Made by a program: the position numbers and the translations under genes. The notes under the pieces were generated by a model. The model saw only the letters and a program-made list of their open reading frames with translations. It made no database searches and was not told where the DNA came from. Positions 7,431 through 16,204 of a DNA stretch of 18,408 nt are shown piece by piece (position 1 is the first letter of the stretch; every line of letters begins with the position of its first letter). This DNA comes from JBJXGF01 sp046153015. Lineage in GTDB: Bacteria; Actinomycetota; Acidimicrobiia; Acidimicrobiales; CAIXPF01. Location of the stretch: positions 1 to 18,408 of the forward strand of contig JBJXGF010000152.1 in assembly GCA_046153015.1 (NCBI GenBank), given 5' to 3'.

Positions 7431-8231
7431 TCAGGGGTCGAGCTGCGTGGCTGCGTAGAGGGTTGCGATGGCGGCGGCGGTACGGCGTTCTTCGTGTGAG
7501 GTGAGCCGGATGCCGCGCGGGGCGATCAGGAAGCTGCCGGCGCGTTGGCCTCGGGCGATGGCGGGGAGCTCGAGGCGTGAGGGGAGGCGGGCTCGGTCGG
7601 GGTTGAGGCGCCTGAGGTAGCCCATCGTGTCACCGGAGGGCAGGAGGATGGGTGTGTCGTCTTGCGAGGCAGGCCCGGGTTTCCAGGTGCAGTCCGAGAG
7701 GTCGAGGAGAGCGGTGAGGTGCTGGCAGGCGGCTGCGGTGAGGTGCTCGTCGGGTGGGGCGTCGGCGGCGGTGCTCGCGAAGTCGATGAGGTGGTCGAGT
7801 TCGGCTTTGCGGGTTGTGGCGTTGGCTTGGAGGCGAATGCCTCGGCTGGCGAGGACACCGGCGACGAGCCCGACGACGAGGAGGGTGAGCGTGGTGACCG
7901 CTTCGTCGTTGTCGTGGATGGCGAGGCTGTAGTGGGGTTGGGTGAGGAAGAAGTCGTAGGCCGCGGCCGCGGTGGTCGCGGCGGTGACGGCGGGGCCGGC
8001 GGCGCTGAACGCGGCGATGATGATGACGCAGGCGAGCAGCACGACTGCGATGGTGGGGCCGTGGTCCGAGCGGAGCGGGATGGACGCGACGCAAATCCCG
8101 ATGGGCAGAGCGATCGCTGCGACATAGGCCAGCACCTTGCGCCAATGAGGTAGCCGGGCCCGTTCGCCGGGTTCGAACGTCTCAGGTCGATGGCGGGGCC
8201 GGCGTGCCGGGCGGGGGATGGTCGAGGTCAT
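7431..8231 (-). CDS. DUF4118 membrane protein with GAF-like C-terminus, stand-alone KdpD-type sensory module
   Basis: A 266-aa protein. After a basic N-terminus there are membrane segments at about 32-51 (LAYVAAIALPIGICVASI), 60-90 (TIAVVLLACVIIIAAFSAAG and the following Ala-rich stretch) and 111-128 (AVTTLTLLVVGLVAGVLA). YDFFLTQPHYSLAIHD between the second and third is the signature loop of DUF4118, the membrane domain of KdpD (compare VNWYFTPPIHTWTV in the KdpD here). Residues about 145-265 look GAF-like (DEHLTAAACQHLTALLDL ... LTSHEERRTAAAIATLYAA). There is no histidine kinase core, so it is a KdpD input module without output. The ATG at 8231 is preceded by GCGGAGGCACCA, a strong ribosome-binding site, and overlaps the stop of the preceding 53-aa ORF by four bases (ATGA). 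It is the last gene of the kdp operon and probably modulates or competes in K+/turgor sensing; that role is inference. Confidence 0.85.
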   Translation of the reverse strand: MTSTIPRPARRPRHRPETFEPGERARLPHWRKVLAYVAAIALPIGICVASIPLRSDHGPTIAVVLLACVIIIAAFSAAGPAVTAATTAAAAYDFFLTQPHYSLAIHDNDEAVTTLTLLVVGLVAGVLASRGIRLQANATTRKAELDHLIDFASTAADAPPDEHLTAAACQHLTALLDLSDCTWKPGPASQDDTPILLPSGDTMGYLRRLNPDRARLPSRLELPAIARGQRAGSFLIAPRGIRLTSHEERRTAAAIATLYAATQLDP

Positions 8232-8389
8232 TGGTGCCTCCGCTGCGTTCGGGGGTGCTTTGGGTTGTGATGGCTGGCGGATCGCCTGATCGAGGGAGCG
8301 GGTTGCGCCGTGCAGCGATCCCGCCCGCCGGTCGTTGGGGTCTGCGTCCGTTGCGTGGCGAGCGGTCCGTGGTCGGCCGGGTTGGTCAT
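8228..8389 (-). CDS. 53-aa ORF linking kdpE and the DUF4118 gene
   Basis: ATG 8389-8387 overlaps the TGA of kdpE (ATGA, 8389-8386), and its own TGA (8230-8228) overlaps the ATG of the DUF4118 gene in the same way. The product, beginning MTNPADHGPLATQRTQTP and ending RTQRRHQ, is hydrophilic and rich in Arg, Gln, Thr, Pro and His, with no membrane segment or known domain. There is no clear ribosome-binding site, so translation would depend on coupling to kdpE. The two exact overlaps argue for a real gene. The odd composition allows that it is only a translated spacer that carries ribosomes on to the next gene. Confidence 0.4.
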   Translation of the reverse strand: MTNPADHGPLATQRTQTPTTGGRDRCTAQPAPSIRRSASHHNPKHPRTQRRHQ

Positions 8390-9081
8390 GGTGTGCCCGT
8401 TGGGGGATGGAAGCGGTAGCCCATGCCGGGTTCGGTGAGGAAGTAGCGGGGCTGGCCTTGTTCGGGTTCGAGCTTGCGGCGGATGTGGGCGAGGTGGACG
8501 CGCAGGTAGTTGGTTTCGTCGCCGTATTGCGGGCCCCATACTTCTTGCAGCAGCTGGCGTTGGGTGACGAGCTTGTCGGGGTGGCGGACGAGGATCTCGA
8601 CGATGCCCCACTCGGTGGGCGTGAGGCGTATCTCGTGGCCGTTGCGGGTGACGGTCTTGGCGGCGAGGTCGACGACGAAGTCGGGGGTGGAGATGATGGC
8701 GGCCTCTTCGGCCGGCGCGACCCGTCGGAGTGCGGCGCGGAGGCGGGCGAAGAGTTCGTCCATTCCGAAGGGTTTGGTGACGTAGTCGTCGGCGCCGGCG
8801 TCGAGGGCGGCGACCTTGTCGCGTTCGGCGCCGCGGGCGGACAGGATGATGATCGGCACGCGGGTCCAGCCTCGTAGGCCGTGTATGACGTCGATGCCGC
8901 TCATGCCGGGGAGCCCGAGGTCGAGTATGACGGCGTCGGGGTGGTGTTTGGCGGCGAGGCGAAGGGCGTCTTCTCCGGTTGGCGCGGCGTCGGGCTGGTA
9001 GCCGCGAGCGCGCAGGTTGGCGGTCAGGGCGCGAAGGATGGGCAGCTCGTCGTCGACCACGAGCACCCGGGCGGTGGTCAT
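8386..9081 (-). CDS. kdpE: KdpE, OmpR/PhoB-family response regulator of the kdp operon
   Basis: A 231-aa response regulator. The receiver domain (1-120) has acidic pocket Asp10/Asp11, phospho-acceptor Asp54 (LDLGLPG), switch Ser81 and Lys103 (TKPF). The C-terminal winged helix carries LTPTEWGIVEILVRHPDKLVT and, near the end, TNYLRVHLAHIRRKLEPE and GMGYRF, diagnostic of KdpE. Phosphorylated by KdpD at low K+ or osmotic stress, it activates kdpFABC in known systems. Its ATG overlaps the stop of kdpD by four bases (ATGA at 9081-9078), so the two are translationally coupled. The frame stays open upstream, antisense to no known gene but inside kdpD; the kdpD overlap and the MTTARVLVVDDE start fix the real beginning. 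Confidence 0.95.
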   Translation of the reverse strand: MTTARVLVVDDELPILRALTANLRARGYQPDAAPTGEDALRLAAKHHPDAVILDLGLPGMSGIDVIHGLRGWTRVPIIILSARGAERDKVAALDAGADDYVTKPFGMDELFARLRAALRRVAPAEEAAIISTPDFVVDLAAKTVTRNGHEIRLTPTEWGIVEILVRHPDKLVTQRQLLQEVWGPQYGDETNYLRVHLAHIRRKLEPEQGQPRYFLTEPGMGYRFHPPTGTP

Positions 9082-11576
9082 GTCGTGATGTCCAGTTCGA
9101 CGACCATGGTCGTGCCGCCGCCGGGGGTGTCTTCCACGGTGAGCTCGCCGCCCATGGCGCGGGTGAACCCGCGGGCCACGGCGAGTCCGAGACCGACACC
9201 GGCGCCGAGGCGGGGCGTGGCGTCGTCGAGCCGCTGGAACGGCTGGAAGATCAGGTCGCGTTGGTGCGGCCGGATGCCGAGGCCCCGGTCGACCACACGC
9301 AGCAGCACGTGGCCGCCGGTGGCTCCTGCTTCGACGTGGACGGGGCAGTCGCTGTGGCCGTGCGTGATGGCGTTGTCGACGAGGTTGGCGACGACGCGCT
9401 CGAGCAGTGCGGGGTCGGCCTCGACGGGAGGACAGGATTCGGGCACGTCGATGACAACCTGGCGGGCGCGTTGACCGAGGCCGGCGATGGCGGCGGGGAC
9501 GACTTCGTCCAGGCTGGTCGGCCGGAGGGTGGGGGCGACGGCGTCGGCGTGGATGCGGGACATGTCGAGGAGGTTGTCGACGAGGTTGGTGAGCCGGTCG
9601 GTCTCGTCTTCGACGGTCTCGAGGAACTCGGCGGCTTCCTCGGGTGTCCAGGACACGTCGGGTTGGCGCAGGCTGTTGACGGACGCCTTGATGCCGGCGA
9701 GGGGGGTGCGGAGGTCGTGTGACACCGCCTGGAGCAGGGCGCTGCGCAGCTCGTTGGCTTCGGCCAGGGCCGCGGACTGCGCTGCTTGTTGGTGGAGCTG
9801 TCGCCGGTCGAGCGCGGCCGACAGGTTCGCTGCGAACGCGTTGAGCACGCGTCGATCCTCGGCGGCGAGCTGGCCGCCAGACAACGCGAGCATCAGTTCG
9901 GCGCCGACGGCGTGTGTTTCGTCGGCGGCGGTTGGATCGTTGACGGTGACGCCGTCGCCGGCCTCGACCGTCCACCTTGCGCCGGAGCGCCGCAGGAGGG
10001 TGACACCGGCGAGCGTGAACGATCGACGCAGGTGCGACAGGAGTGTCGGCAGCGGGTCGGGTTCGACGACGCCGCTGGCCAGGCTCGACAGGGTTCGGGC
10101 TTCGGCGCTGGCGCGTGCGGCCTCGGCGCTTCGGCGGGTCGCGACGGCGACGAGGCCGCTGACGATGCTGGCGGTGACGAGGTAGGCGATGAGGGCGAGC
10201 ACGTTCTCGCCTTCGGCGACGGTCCACGTGTGGATGGGCGGGGTGAAGTACCAGTTGACCAGCAGGAAGCCGCCGAGCGCGGCGACCAGCGCCGGGGCGA
10301 TGCCTCCGATTGCCGACGCGACGACGACGAAGAGCAGGTACAGCACGATGACCGTCGGTAGGCCGATGTCATCGCGCAATCGGGTGAGTACCAGGGTGAG
10401 CAGCGGCAGCCCGCCAAGGGTGAACCCCCAGCCGATGGCTCGCCGGCGCGGCGCCAGCGGCGCGCGTCGCCGCCGCAGGCGCGGGAGGGCGACCTCGGCC
10501 GGTGACGGCTCGTGGGAGATGACATGGACGTCGATGGGCCCCGAGAGGCGCACGACGCGGTTGATGACCGACCCGCGGGTGAGCTCGTGCCAGCGGCTCC
10601 GGCGGCTGCTGCCCAAAATGATCTGGGTGGCGTGCTCGGCGCGGGCGAAGTCGATCAAGGCGGCGGCGACATCGCCGCCGGCGGTCTCGTGGAACTCACC
10701 CCCGACCTCTTCGAGGAGCTTGCGGTGGGCCCCGAGCAAGTCTGTGGGCGGCCGGGCGAGCCCTTCCTGGCTGCGGACGTGCACCCCGAGGAGCTGGCCG
10801 TGCGCGCGTTGGGCGATGCGGGCGGCGCGACGGATGAGGTCCTCGGAGCCGGGGGCCCCGGTGAGCGCGACGACGACTCGTTCCCGGGTTTCCCACGGCT
10901 CGCTGATCCCGTGCCGCTCGCGGTAGTCCTCGAGGGCGACCTCGACCTGGTCGGCGACCCACAGCAGGGCGAGCTCGCGCAGCGCGGCGAGGTTGCCTTC
11001 GCGGAAGTAGTTCGTGAGCGCAGCGTCGACCTTCTCGGCCGCGTAGATGTTCCCATGCGCCATCCGCCGCCGCAGCGCCTCAGGGGTCATGTCGACGAGC
11101 TCGACCTGATCGGCGGCGCGCACGATCACGTCGGGAATCGTTTCACGCTGGGCGATGCCGGTGATGCGCTCGACGACGTCGTTGATCGATTCGAGGTGCT
11201 GGATGTTGACCGTGGAGATCACGGTGATGCCGGCGTCGAGCAGCTCGTTGACGTCCTGCCAGCGCTTGGGGTTGCGCGAGCCCGCCACGTTGGTGTGGGC
11301 GAGCTCGTCGACGAGGACGACCGCCGGTCTGCGGGCCAGGACAGTGTCGAGGTCCATCTCCTCGAACGTCGTGCCCCGGTAGTCGAGCTGGCGGCGCGGG
11401 ATGACCTCGAGGTCGCCGATCTGCTCGGCGGTGCGCACCCTGCCGTGGGTCTCGACGTAGCCGACGACGACATCGGCGCCGCGGTCGCGTCGACGCCGAC
11501 CTTCGTTGAGCATGGCGAAGGTCTTGCCCACCCCGGGGGCAGCGCCCAGGTAAACGCGCAACGTGCCGCGAGCCAC
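9078..11576 (-). CDS. kdpD: KdpD, sensor histidine kinase for K+ limitation
   Basis: An 832-aa, full-length membrane kinase. The cytoplasmic KdpD domain (about 1-210) has Walker A GAAPGVGKT at 11-19, LVDELAHTN (Walker B-like) and STVNIQHLES. A universal-stress-protein-like domain follows (about 235-355, ending ILGSSRRSRWHEL). The DUF4118 membrane block is at about 385-500 (LPTVIVLYLLFVVVASAIGG, VNWYFTPPIHTWTV). Then come a GAF-like region, HisKA with His620 in VSHDLRTPLAGI, and HATPase with NLVDNAITHG, DRGLGI and GAGVGLGLAVARG. All catalytic motifs are present. The start is GTG 11576, 15 bases after the kdpC stop, with GGAG/GGGG upstream as ribosome-binding site. It senses low K+ and phosphorylates KdpE. 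Family members bind c-di-AMP in the USP domain in some bacteria; I cannot judge that here. Confidence 0.95.
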   Translation of the reverse strand: MARGTLRVYLGAAPGVGKTFAMLNEGRRRRDRGADVVVGYVETHGRVRTAEQIGDLEVIPRRQLDYRGTTFEEMDLDTVLARRPAVVLVDELAHTNVAGSRNPKRWQDVNELLDAGITVISTVNIQHLESINDVVERITGIAQRETIPDVIVRAADQVELVDMTPEALRRRMAHGNIYAAEKVDAALTNYFREGNLAALRELALLWVADQVEVALEDYRERHGISEPWETRERVVVALTGAPGSEDLIRRAARIAQRAHGQLLGVHVRSQEGLARPPTDLLGAHRKLLEEVGGEFHETAGGDVAAALIDFARAEHATQIILGSSRRSRWHELTRGSVINRVVRLSGPIDVHVISHEPSPAEVALPRLRRRRAPLAPRRRAIGWGFTLGGLPLLTLVLTRLRDDIGLPTVIVLYLLFVVVASAIGGIAPALVAALGGFLLVNWYFTPPIHTWTVAEGENVLALIAYLVTASIVSGLVAVATRRSAEAARASAEARTLSSLASGVVEPDPLPTLLSHLRRSFTLAGVTLLRRSGARWTVEAGDGVTVNDPTAADETHAVGAELMLALSGGQLAAEDRRVLNAFAANLSAALDRRQLHQQAAQSAALAEANELRSALLQAVSHDLRTPLAGIKASVNSLRQPDVSWTPEEAAEFLETVEDETDRLTNLVDNLLDMSRIHADAVAPTLRPTSLDEVVPAAIAGLGQRARQVVIDVPESCPPVEADPALLERVVANLVDNAITHGHSDCPVHVEAGATGGHVLLRVVDRGLGIRPHQRDLIFQPFQRLDDATPRLGAGVGLGLAVARGFTRAMGGELTVEDTPGGGTTMVVELDITT

Positions 11577-11591
11577 GCCCCTCAGTCTCCG

Positions 11592-12164
11592 CTACCCGGC
11601 CCGGTCGAGGGCGAGATTCAGCTCCAGCACGTTCACCGCTTCCTCACCCAGGAACCCGAGCACCCGCCGGGACCTGTGCGCCTCGACGAGGCGGAGGACG
11701 TCCTCGACGGCCAGGGCGCGGGCGACGGCGACCCGAGAGGCCTGAAGCCGGGCGTTCGCCACCGAGATGTGCGGGTCGAGACCCGAGCCCGACGCGGTGA
11801 CCGCGTCGACGGGAACCTCGACGTCACGGTCGAGCCCGTTGAGGTCTCGATAGGCGTCCACCCGCTCGGCGACCGCATCGAGGAGCACGTCGTTGGTGGG
11901 CCCCAAGTTCGACGCCGAACTGGCCATGCCGTCGTAGCCATCCCCGGCAGCCGACGGCCGTGGGTGGAACCATTCGTCGCCCTCGAACCGCTGGCCGATC
12001 AGCTTCGATCCGACCACTTGGCCGTCGCGTTCGACGAGCGAACCGTCCGCCTTGTCACCGAACGCGAGCTGCGCCACGACGGTGACCGCGAGCGGATAGA
12101 CGAGACCGCACAGCACCGTGAACACCAACAGCGCCCGCAGTGCAGCCACGAGTTGAGCGCGCAT
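11592..12164 (-). CDS. kdpC: KdpC, chaperone-like subunit of the K+-transporting ATPase
   Basis: A 190-aa subunit with one N-terminal membrane helix (ALLVFTVLCGLVYPLAVTVVAQ). The periplasm-side domain carries the family motifs VGSKLIGQRFEGDEWFHPRPSA, ASNLGPTN and SGSGLDPHISVANARLQ. In the KdpFABC complex it sits beside KdpA and KdpB and raises the affinity of the pump for ATP. The ATG at 12164 follows the kdpB TGA with one base between (TGA-C-ATG), so translation is coupled. The length and all motifs are normal. Confidence 0.95.
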   Translation of the reverse strand: MRAQLVAALRALLVFTVLCGLVYPLAVTVVAQLAFGDKADGSLVERDGQVVGSKLIGQRFEGDEWFHPRPSAAGDGYDGMASSASNLGPTNDVLLDAVAERVDAYRDLNGLDRDVEVPVDAVTASGSGLDPHISVANARLQASRVAVARALAVEDVLRLVEAHRSRRVLGFLGEEAVNVLELNLALDRAG

Positions 12165-12165
12165 G

Positions 12166-14278
12166 TCAGCTCACCCCCACTGCGGTGATGACGAGGTCGA
12201 TGGCTTTGATGCCGACGAACGGCACGACGAGCCCCCCGAGGCCGTAGATCAGCAGGTTGCGGCGCAACACCTGCGCGGCGCTCGCCGCCCGGAACCGCAC
12301 GCCCCGCAACGCCAGCGGGATGAGGGCGACGATGACGAGCGCGTTGAAGATCACCGCGGAGAGGATCGCCGAGCGAGGCGACTCCAGGTTCATGACGTTG
12401 AGCCGGTCGAGCTGGGGGAACACGCCGAGGAACATCGCCGGGATGATGGCGAAGTACTTGGCCACGTCGTTGGCGATCGAGAACGTGGTAAGCGAACCGC
12501 GGGTGATCAACAGCTGCTTGCCGACCTCGACGACCTCGATCAGCTTGGTCGGGTTGGAGTCGAGGTCGATCATGTTCCCCGCCTCCTTCGCGGCCTGGGT
12601 GCCCGTGTTCATGGCGACGCCGACGTCGGCCTGGGCGAGCGCGGGGGCGTCGTTGGTGCCGTCACCGGTCATCGCCACCAGCCGCCCGCCGGCCTGTTCT
12701 CGGCGGATGAGCGCCATCTTGTCCTCGGGCGTCGCCTCGGCGAGGAAGTCGTCGACGCCGGCCTCATCGGCGATGGCCTTGGCGGTGAGCGGGTTGTCGC
12801 CGGTGATCATCACCGTGCGGATCCCCATCGCGCGTAGCTGGTCGAACCGCTCCCGCATCCCCGACTTCACGATGTCCTTGAGTTGGATGACGCCGAGCAC
12901 CCGCACGGCCCCCGCCCCGGCGCTATCGGCCTCGGCCACCACGAGGGGGGTGCCGCCTTCGGTGGCGATGCCTTGGGCGATGGTGTCCATCGCATCCGGT
13001 GCGGTCCCGCCCTCGGCGAGGACCCACTTTGCGGACCGAGTCGGCCGCGCCCTTGCGGACGCGGCGACCGTCGAGGTCGACGCCGCTCATGCGGGTCTGA
13101 GCGGTGAACGGCGCCAGCGTCGCGTCGCCCAAAGACCTGGTGCGTAGCCCGTGGTCTTTCTCGGCGAGGGCGACGATGGAGCGGCCCTCGGGGGTCTCAT
13201 CCGCGAGGCTCGACAGCAACGCCGCGTCAGCCAGCTCGTGCACAGGCACACCGGGCAGGGGCAGAAACGCCGTGGCTTGCCGATTGCCGAGGGTGATCGT
13301 GCCGGTCTTGTCGAGCAGCAGCGTGGCGACGTCACCGGCCGCTTCGACGGCGCGGCCGCTCATGGCGAGCACGTTGCGTTGCACCATGCGGTCCATGCCG
13401 GCGATGCCGATGGCGGAGAGGAGCGCGCCGATGGTCGTGGGGATGAGGCAGACCAGCAACGCCACGAGGACAAGAACATCCTGCTCCGCCCCCGAGTAGA
13501 TGGCGAAGGGCTGCAGGGTCACCACGGCGAGCAGGAAGATGATGGTGAGGCCGGCGAGCAGGATGTTGAGGGCGATCTCGTTCGGCGTCTTCTGCCGCGC
13601 CGCGCCCTCGACCAGGGCGATCATGCGGTCGAGGAACGTCTCGCCCGGCTTGGCGGTGATCTCGACGACGATCCGGTCCGACAACACCTTGGTGCCCCCT
13701 GTCACCGCGGAACGGTCTCCGCCGGACTCGCGGATCACCGGCGCCGACTCGCCGGTGATGGCCGACTCGTCGACACTGGCGATGCCCTCCACGACCGTCC
13801 CGTCGCTAGGGATCACATCGCCCGGCTCGCACACCACCCGATCGCCGATCTCCAGCAGCGAGCTCGCCACGTCCCCGACGGCGCCATCGGGGCCGGCCCG
13901 GTGGGCAAGGGTGTCGGTCCGGGCGGCACGCAGGGTGTCCGCCTGGGCCTTGCCCCGCCCCTCGGCGACGGCTTCGGCGAAGTTCGCGAACAACACCGTG
14001 AACCACAGCCACACCGCAAGCAGACCGGCGAACACGTTCTCCTCGGCGGTCGAGGACGCCGCATCGCGCACGAACAGCAACGTGGTGAGCACGCTGCCCA
14101 ACGCCACGACGAACATCACCGGGTTGCGGACCATGACCCGGGGATCGAGCTTCACGACGCTGTCACGCAGCGCGCGCCGCACGATCGCCGGCTCCAGAAG
14201 CGACCGCGCCCCGGCCGGCCGGATACGGGCCTTGGCAACCGGCGAACCCAGCCGCGCTGCGCGCTCCTGGACGCTCAT
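12166..14278 (-). CDS. kdpB: KdpB, P-type ATPase catalytic subunit, with a one-base frameshift
   Basis: The energising subunit of KdpFABC: it hydrolyses ATP through a phospho-aspartate intermediate. From ATG 14278 the frame gives VKLDPRVMVRNPVMFVV, the actuator motif ITGESAPV, then LLDKTGTIT with phospho-acceptor Asp323. At 13030-13028 (AAA on the coding strand) one A too many throws it off after VRK. Removing it yields KWVLAEGG...DAMDTIAQ, which joins smoothly to the second piece with ITGDNPLTAKAIA, MTGDGTNDAPALAQADVGVAM and the last membrane helices, ending at TGA 12168-12166. The corrected product is 703 aa, normal for the family. As written, the gene would make a truncated protein and the pump would fail. 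Its start overlaps the kdpA stop by four bases (ATGA). Neighbouring kdp genes are intact, which favours a sequencing error. Confidence 0.93.
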
Positions 14279-15966
14279 AGCCCCAACCCCTCCACGAGCG
14301 GTCCCAACGCCAACGCGGGGAAGAACGTCAACCCCACCGCAATCACGACGACGCCGACGAGCAACCCGGCGAACAGTGGTGTGTCGGTCGGCAACGTCCC
14401 GGCCGACGGCGGCGCCGGCTGCTTCGCCGCCAACGACCCGGCGATAGCGAGCACCGGGACGATCAACAGGAACCGGCCGGCAAGCATCGCCACCCCGAGG
14501 GTCGTCGCATACCAGTCGGTCGCCGCGTTCAACCCGCCGAACGCGGAGCCGTTGTTGTTCGCCGCGGACGTGAACGCGTAGACGATCTCGGACAGGCCGT
14601 GCGGCCCGTCGTTGAGGATCGACGACTTCGCCGAGCCCATCAACACCGAGATCCCGCTGAAGACGAGCACGGCGACCGGCGCGGCGACGATGTAGAGCAC
14701 CACGAGCTTCATCTCCGCGGCCTGGATCTTCTTGCCGAGAAACTCCGGCGTCCGCCCCACCATGAGCCCGGCGATGAACACGGCCAGCAGCGCGAACACC
14801 AACATCCCGTAGAGACCGGCGCCGACCCCGCCCGGCGACACCTCGCCGAGCATCATGTTCACCAGCGGCACCGCCCCGCCGCCCGGGGTGAAGCTATCGT
14901 GCGCCGCGTTGACCGCACCGGTGGACGTGCCCGTGGTGGTCGCCGCATACAGACCAGACGCAGCCGCGCCGAAACGCACCTCCTTGCCCTCCATGTTCCC
15001 CGCCGCCTCGGCGACGCCCCGGTCGTGCAGGAGGGGGTTGCCGTTCGTCTCGAAGGCCATAGCGACCACGGCCGAGCTGGCCCAGAGCGCGAACATCGCC
15101 GCGAACACGGCCCAGCCTTGGCGGCGGCTCCTCGCCAGCGTCCCGAACGTGTAGGTCAGAGCGAACGGGATCACCAGGATCAGGAACATCTGCAGCAGGT
15201 TCGTGACGGCGTTGGGGTTCTCGAACGGGTGCGCCGAGTTGGCGTTGTAGAACCCGCCCCCGTTCGTGCCGAGCTCCTTGATCGACTCTTGCGACGCCAC
15301 CGGCCCCCCGGGGATCACCTGCGCGGCGCCGTCGAGCGTTGTCGCGTCGGCGCCACCGGAGAAGTTCTGCACCACGCCCTGGCTGACAAGCACGACCGCG
15401 GCGACGAACGCCATCGGCGCCAGCACCCGGGTGACCGCACGAGTCAGATCCACCCAGAAGTTGCCGATCGTCGCCGACCGCCGCCGCACCAGCCCCCGCG
15501 CCAAGGCGATCGCCACCGCAATGCCGACAGCGGCGGACACGAAGTTCTGCACCGCCAGACCGACCATTTGCGTGAGGTGGCTCATGGTCGACTCGCCGCT
15601 GTAGCTCTGCCAGTTCGTGTTCGTCACGAAGCTGACCGCAGTGTTGAACGCGATCGACGGGGACACGCCCTCGACGCCGGTCGGGTTGCCCGGCAGCGAC
15701 CCCTGCACCCGCTGCAACACGTACAGCGCTACAACGGAGACGGCGCTGAACGCCAGGACCGAGCGGGCGTAGATCGTCCAGCGCTGCTCCTGGGCCGGAT
15801 CGGCACCGACCACCCGGTACACCAGCCGCTCCACCGGCCCGAACACACGGTCACCCGGCGCCCGCCCGCCCCCAAACACCTTCGCGAGATAGCCCCCCAG
15901 CACCGGCGTGGCCACGACGATCAACCCGGCCAAGACGCCGACGAGCACCCAGTCGCCGGCCCGCAT
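14275..15966 (-). CDS. kdpA: KdpA, potassium-binding channel-like subunit
   Basis: A 563-aa polytopic membrane protein of the superfamily of K+ transporters, which binds and selects K+. The four pore-loop regions are seen in order: VTNTNWQSYSGE, ELGTNGGGFYNANSAHPFENP(split over two blocks), a third around TGTSTGAVNAAHDSFTPGGG, and FTSAANNNGSAFGG. The PxxxYxxRVxG-like VERLVYRVVGADP and MLGEVSPGGVGAGLYGML are further KdpA hallmarks. ATG 15966 shares one base with the kdpF stop (TGATG), which I prefer over the GTG three bases upstream. The stop overlaps the kdpB start. The full length is intact, without disruption. Confidence 0.95.
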   Translation of the reverse strand: MRAGDWVLVGVLAGLIVVATPVLGGYLAKVFGGGRAPGDRVFGPVERLVYRVVGADPAQEQRWTIYARSVLAFSAVSVVALYVLQRVQGSLPGNPTGVEGVSPSIAFNTAVSFVTNTNWQSYSGESTMSHLTQMVGLAVQNFVSAAVGIAVAIALARGLVRRRSATIGNFWVDLTRAVTRVLAPMAFVAAVVLVSQGVVQNFSGGADATTLDGAAQVIPGGPVASQESIKELGTNGGGFYNANSAHPFENPNAVTNLLQMFLILVIPFALTYTFGTLARSRRQGWAVFAAMFALWASSAVVAMAFETNGNPLLHDRGVAEAAGNMEGKEVRFGAAASGLYAATTTGTSTGAVNAAHDSFTPGGGAVPLVNMMLGEVSPGGVGAGLYGMLVFALLAVFIAGLMVGRTPEFLGKKIQAAEMKLVVLYIVAAPVAVLVFSGISVLMGSAKSSILNDGPHGLSEIVYAFTSAANNNGSAFGGLNAATDWYATTLGVAMLAGRFLLIVPVLAIAGSLAAKQPAPPSAGTLPTDTPLFAGLLVGVVVIAVGLTFFPALALGPLVEGLGL

Positions 15967-16055
15967 CACAACTTCTCCGGGAACAGCAAGGCCACGACGA
16001 GATACACCGCCACCACAACGGCGAGCACCAGCCCGACGACATTGTCCGCGCTCAC
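15966..16055 (-). CDS. kdpF: KdpF, 29-aa stabilising membrane peptide
   Basis: The single-helix peptide begins MSADNVVGLVLAV and ends VALLFPEKL; 29 residues and the final hydrophobic-P-E-K-L/F are typical of KdpF, a lipid-like stabiliser of the KdpABC complex. The GTG start (16055-16053) has GGGAGGTGG upstream and overlaps the stop of the upstream 50-aa ORF (GTGA). Its TGA shares a base with the ATG of kdpA. Too short for most gene finders, but position and sequence make it secure. Confidence 0.9.
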   Translation of the reverse strand: MSADNVVGLVLAVVVAVYLVVALLFPEKL

Positions 16056-16204
16056 GCCGCCACCTCCCGCTCGCCGGTGGCCGGGTCGAGATCGGCTAGG
16101 TCGGCTGGCGCTTGCGTGCCAACCACCGACGCGCACGCCCGCACGTAAACGGTCGCCAACCCGAAGAACGCGATGACCACCATGACGAACACAACGTCAC
16201 GCAT
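16052..16204 (-). CDS. 50-aa single-span membrane protein upstream of kdpF
   Basis: ATG 16204-16202 starts MRDVVFVMVVIAFFGLATVY, followed by VRACASVVG and a hydrophilic acidic tail ending GEREVAA. It is one N-terminal membrane helix plus an LYVRxCxxIVG-like motif. I have seen similar short proteins ahead of kdpF in actinobacterial kdp operons, but no function is known to me. The stop overlaps the kdpF GTG (GTGA), and the start lies inside the last eight bases of the OB-fold gene, so it is embedded in the operon. A structural accessory subunit of the pump is a reasonable guess only. The Shine-Dalgarno signal is weak, in keeping with coupling. Confidence 0.75.
   Translation of the reverse strand: MRDVVFVMVVIAFFGLATVYVRACASVVGTQAPADLADLDPATGEREVAA

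Noticed and set aside
9078..10227. Long upstream extension of the kdpE frame (to a 613-residue reading)
   Set aside because: It is a shadow of kdpD in another frame: Arg/Pro-rich and featureless. The true KdpE start is the ATG at 9081.
10512..12188. 558-residue plus-strand open frame
   Set aside because: Antisense to kdpD/kdpC, no recognisable domain, composition of a GC-rich shadow frame.
13020..13040. Programmed ribosomal frameshift in kdpB
   Set aside because: No slippery heptamer or stimulatory structure is apparent, and KdpB is made from one frame in known bacteria; a simple indel explains it.
14599..16176. 525-residue plus-strand open frame
   Set aside because: Antisense to kdpA, rich in Arg/His/Gly; a shadow.
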